A stretch of DNA of 24,457 nucleotides from Apostichopus californicus (Eukaryota > Echinodermata > Holothuroidea > Aspidochirotida > Stichopodidae). A model generated the notes under the pieces. That model saw only the letters and a program-made list of their open reading frames with translations. It did no database searches and was not told the origin of the DNA. This document shows, piece by piece, positions 24,239-24,457 of this stretch (position 1 is the first letter of the stretch; each line of letters starts with the position of its first letter). The translations under genes and the position numbers were made by a program. The stretch spans positions 1,484 through 25,940 of the forward strand of contig JAIPMN010023531.1 of assembly GCA_020650975.1 (NCBI GenBank), in the 5' to 3' direction.

Positions 24239-24457
24239 GTAACTGGTCTGCTCATTATGACTTTATATTACAACTGGATGCAAATTCTGAATTTTTTAAA
24301 AATTCTAAAATGATATCAGCATATTTCACATCCTACTGGATCAAGGTTTTAAGTAATTAGTAGTTAAACCAATTAGGTTATTAGGCTAATTAGGTAATCA
24401 TGATAAATAGTTGGTAGTAGTAGTGATAAGTAGTTGGGGGATTACTGTGTATATATA
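24239..24457 (+). other. USH2A: Start of the intron after exon 25
   Basis: Donor GTAACT followed by AT-rich sequence. From about 24350 it becomes a degenerate TAGTAGT/AATTAGG low-complexity stretch to about 24430. The next exon is outside the window. Confidence 0.8.

Overview
The window is a gene-internal piece of a eukaryotic, almost certainly animal, genome. One large gene on the + strand fills it: an usherin (USH2A) orthologue, the giant extracellular, single-pass protein of sensory-cell and photoreceptor membrane linkages in vertebrates. I can place 25 consecutive coding exons between 749 and 24238. All have GT donors and AG acceptors, and every junction keeps the reading frame. They join to 5,146 nt (1,715 codons) without a stop. 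Neither the start nor the end of the gene is present: the fragment enters in the middle of the laminin-EGF array and leaves inside the long fibronectin type III (FN3) array, about a third of a vertebrate-sized usherin.

Layout. 1-391 is an AT-rich tandem repeat. 392-748 is the end of an upstream intron. 749-3216 (exons 1-3) encodes the last four and a half laminin-type EGF modules. 3833-9965 (exons 4-9) encodes four FN3 domains. 10818-11045 (exon 10) carries the first half of a fifth FN3 and the start of the first laminin G domain. 12437-15906 (exons 11-15) carries the two laminin G domains. 17529-17609 (exon 16) supplies the second half of the interrupted FN3. 18015-24238 (exons 17-25) encodes six more FN3 domains, the last still in progress. 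This order is the signature of usherin.

Introns are short (about 0.27-1.6 kb) and AT-rich, and most are phase 1. Vertebrate USH2A is spread over hundreds of kilobases, so this is an invertebrate. A marine deuterostome such as an echinoderm is my guess from the repeat style, not a proven assignment. The introns hold tRNA-derived SINE fragments (two related copies at about 2195-2410 and 16673-16813, plus weaker tRNA-like heads), several minisatellites, a decayed partial copy of exon 17, and local duplications.

The most unusual structure is in intron 7. The 3' splice site of exon 8 is the last unit of a 29-30 bp minisatellite (8236-8704) in which nearly every unit repeats a T-rich tract followed by CAG. 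The exon is therefore preceded by an array of decoy acceptors, and that array is open in all three forward frames. Other points are a pair of laminin G domains inserted inside one FN3 domain, a one-nucleotide offset of introns at equivalent positions in neighbouring FN3 repeats, and minisatellites ending within about 35 bp of three different acceptors. There are no bacterial, phage, CRISPR or operon features, and I see no credible second gene on either strand.
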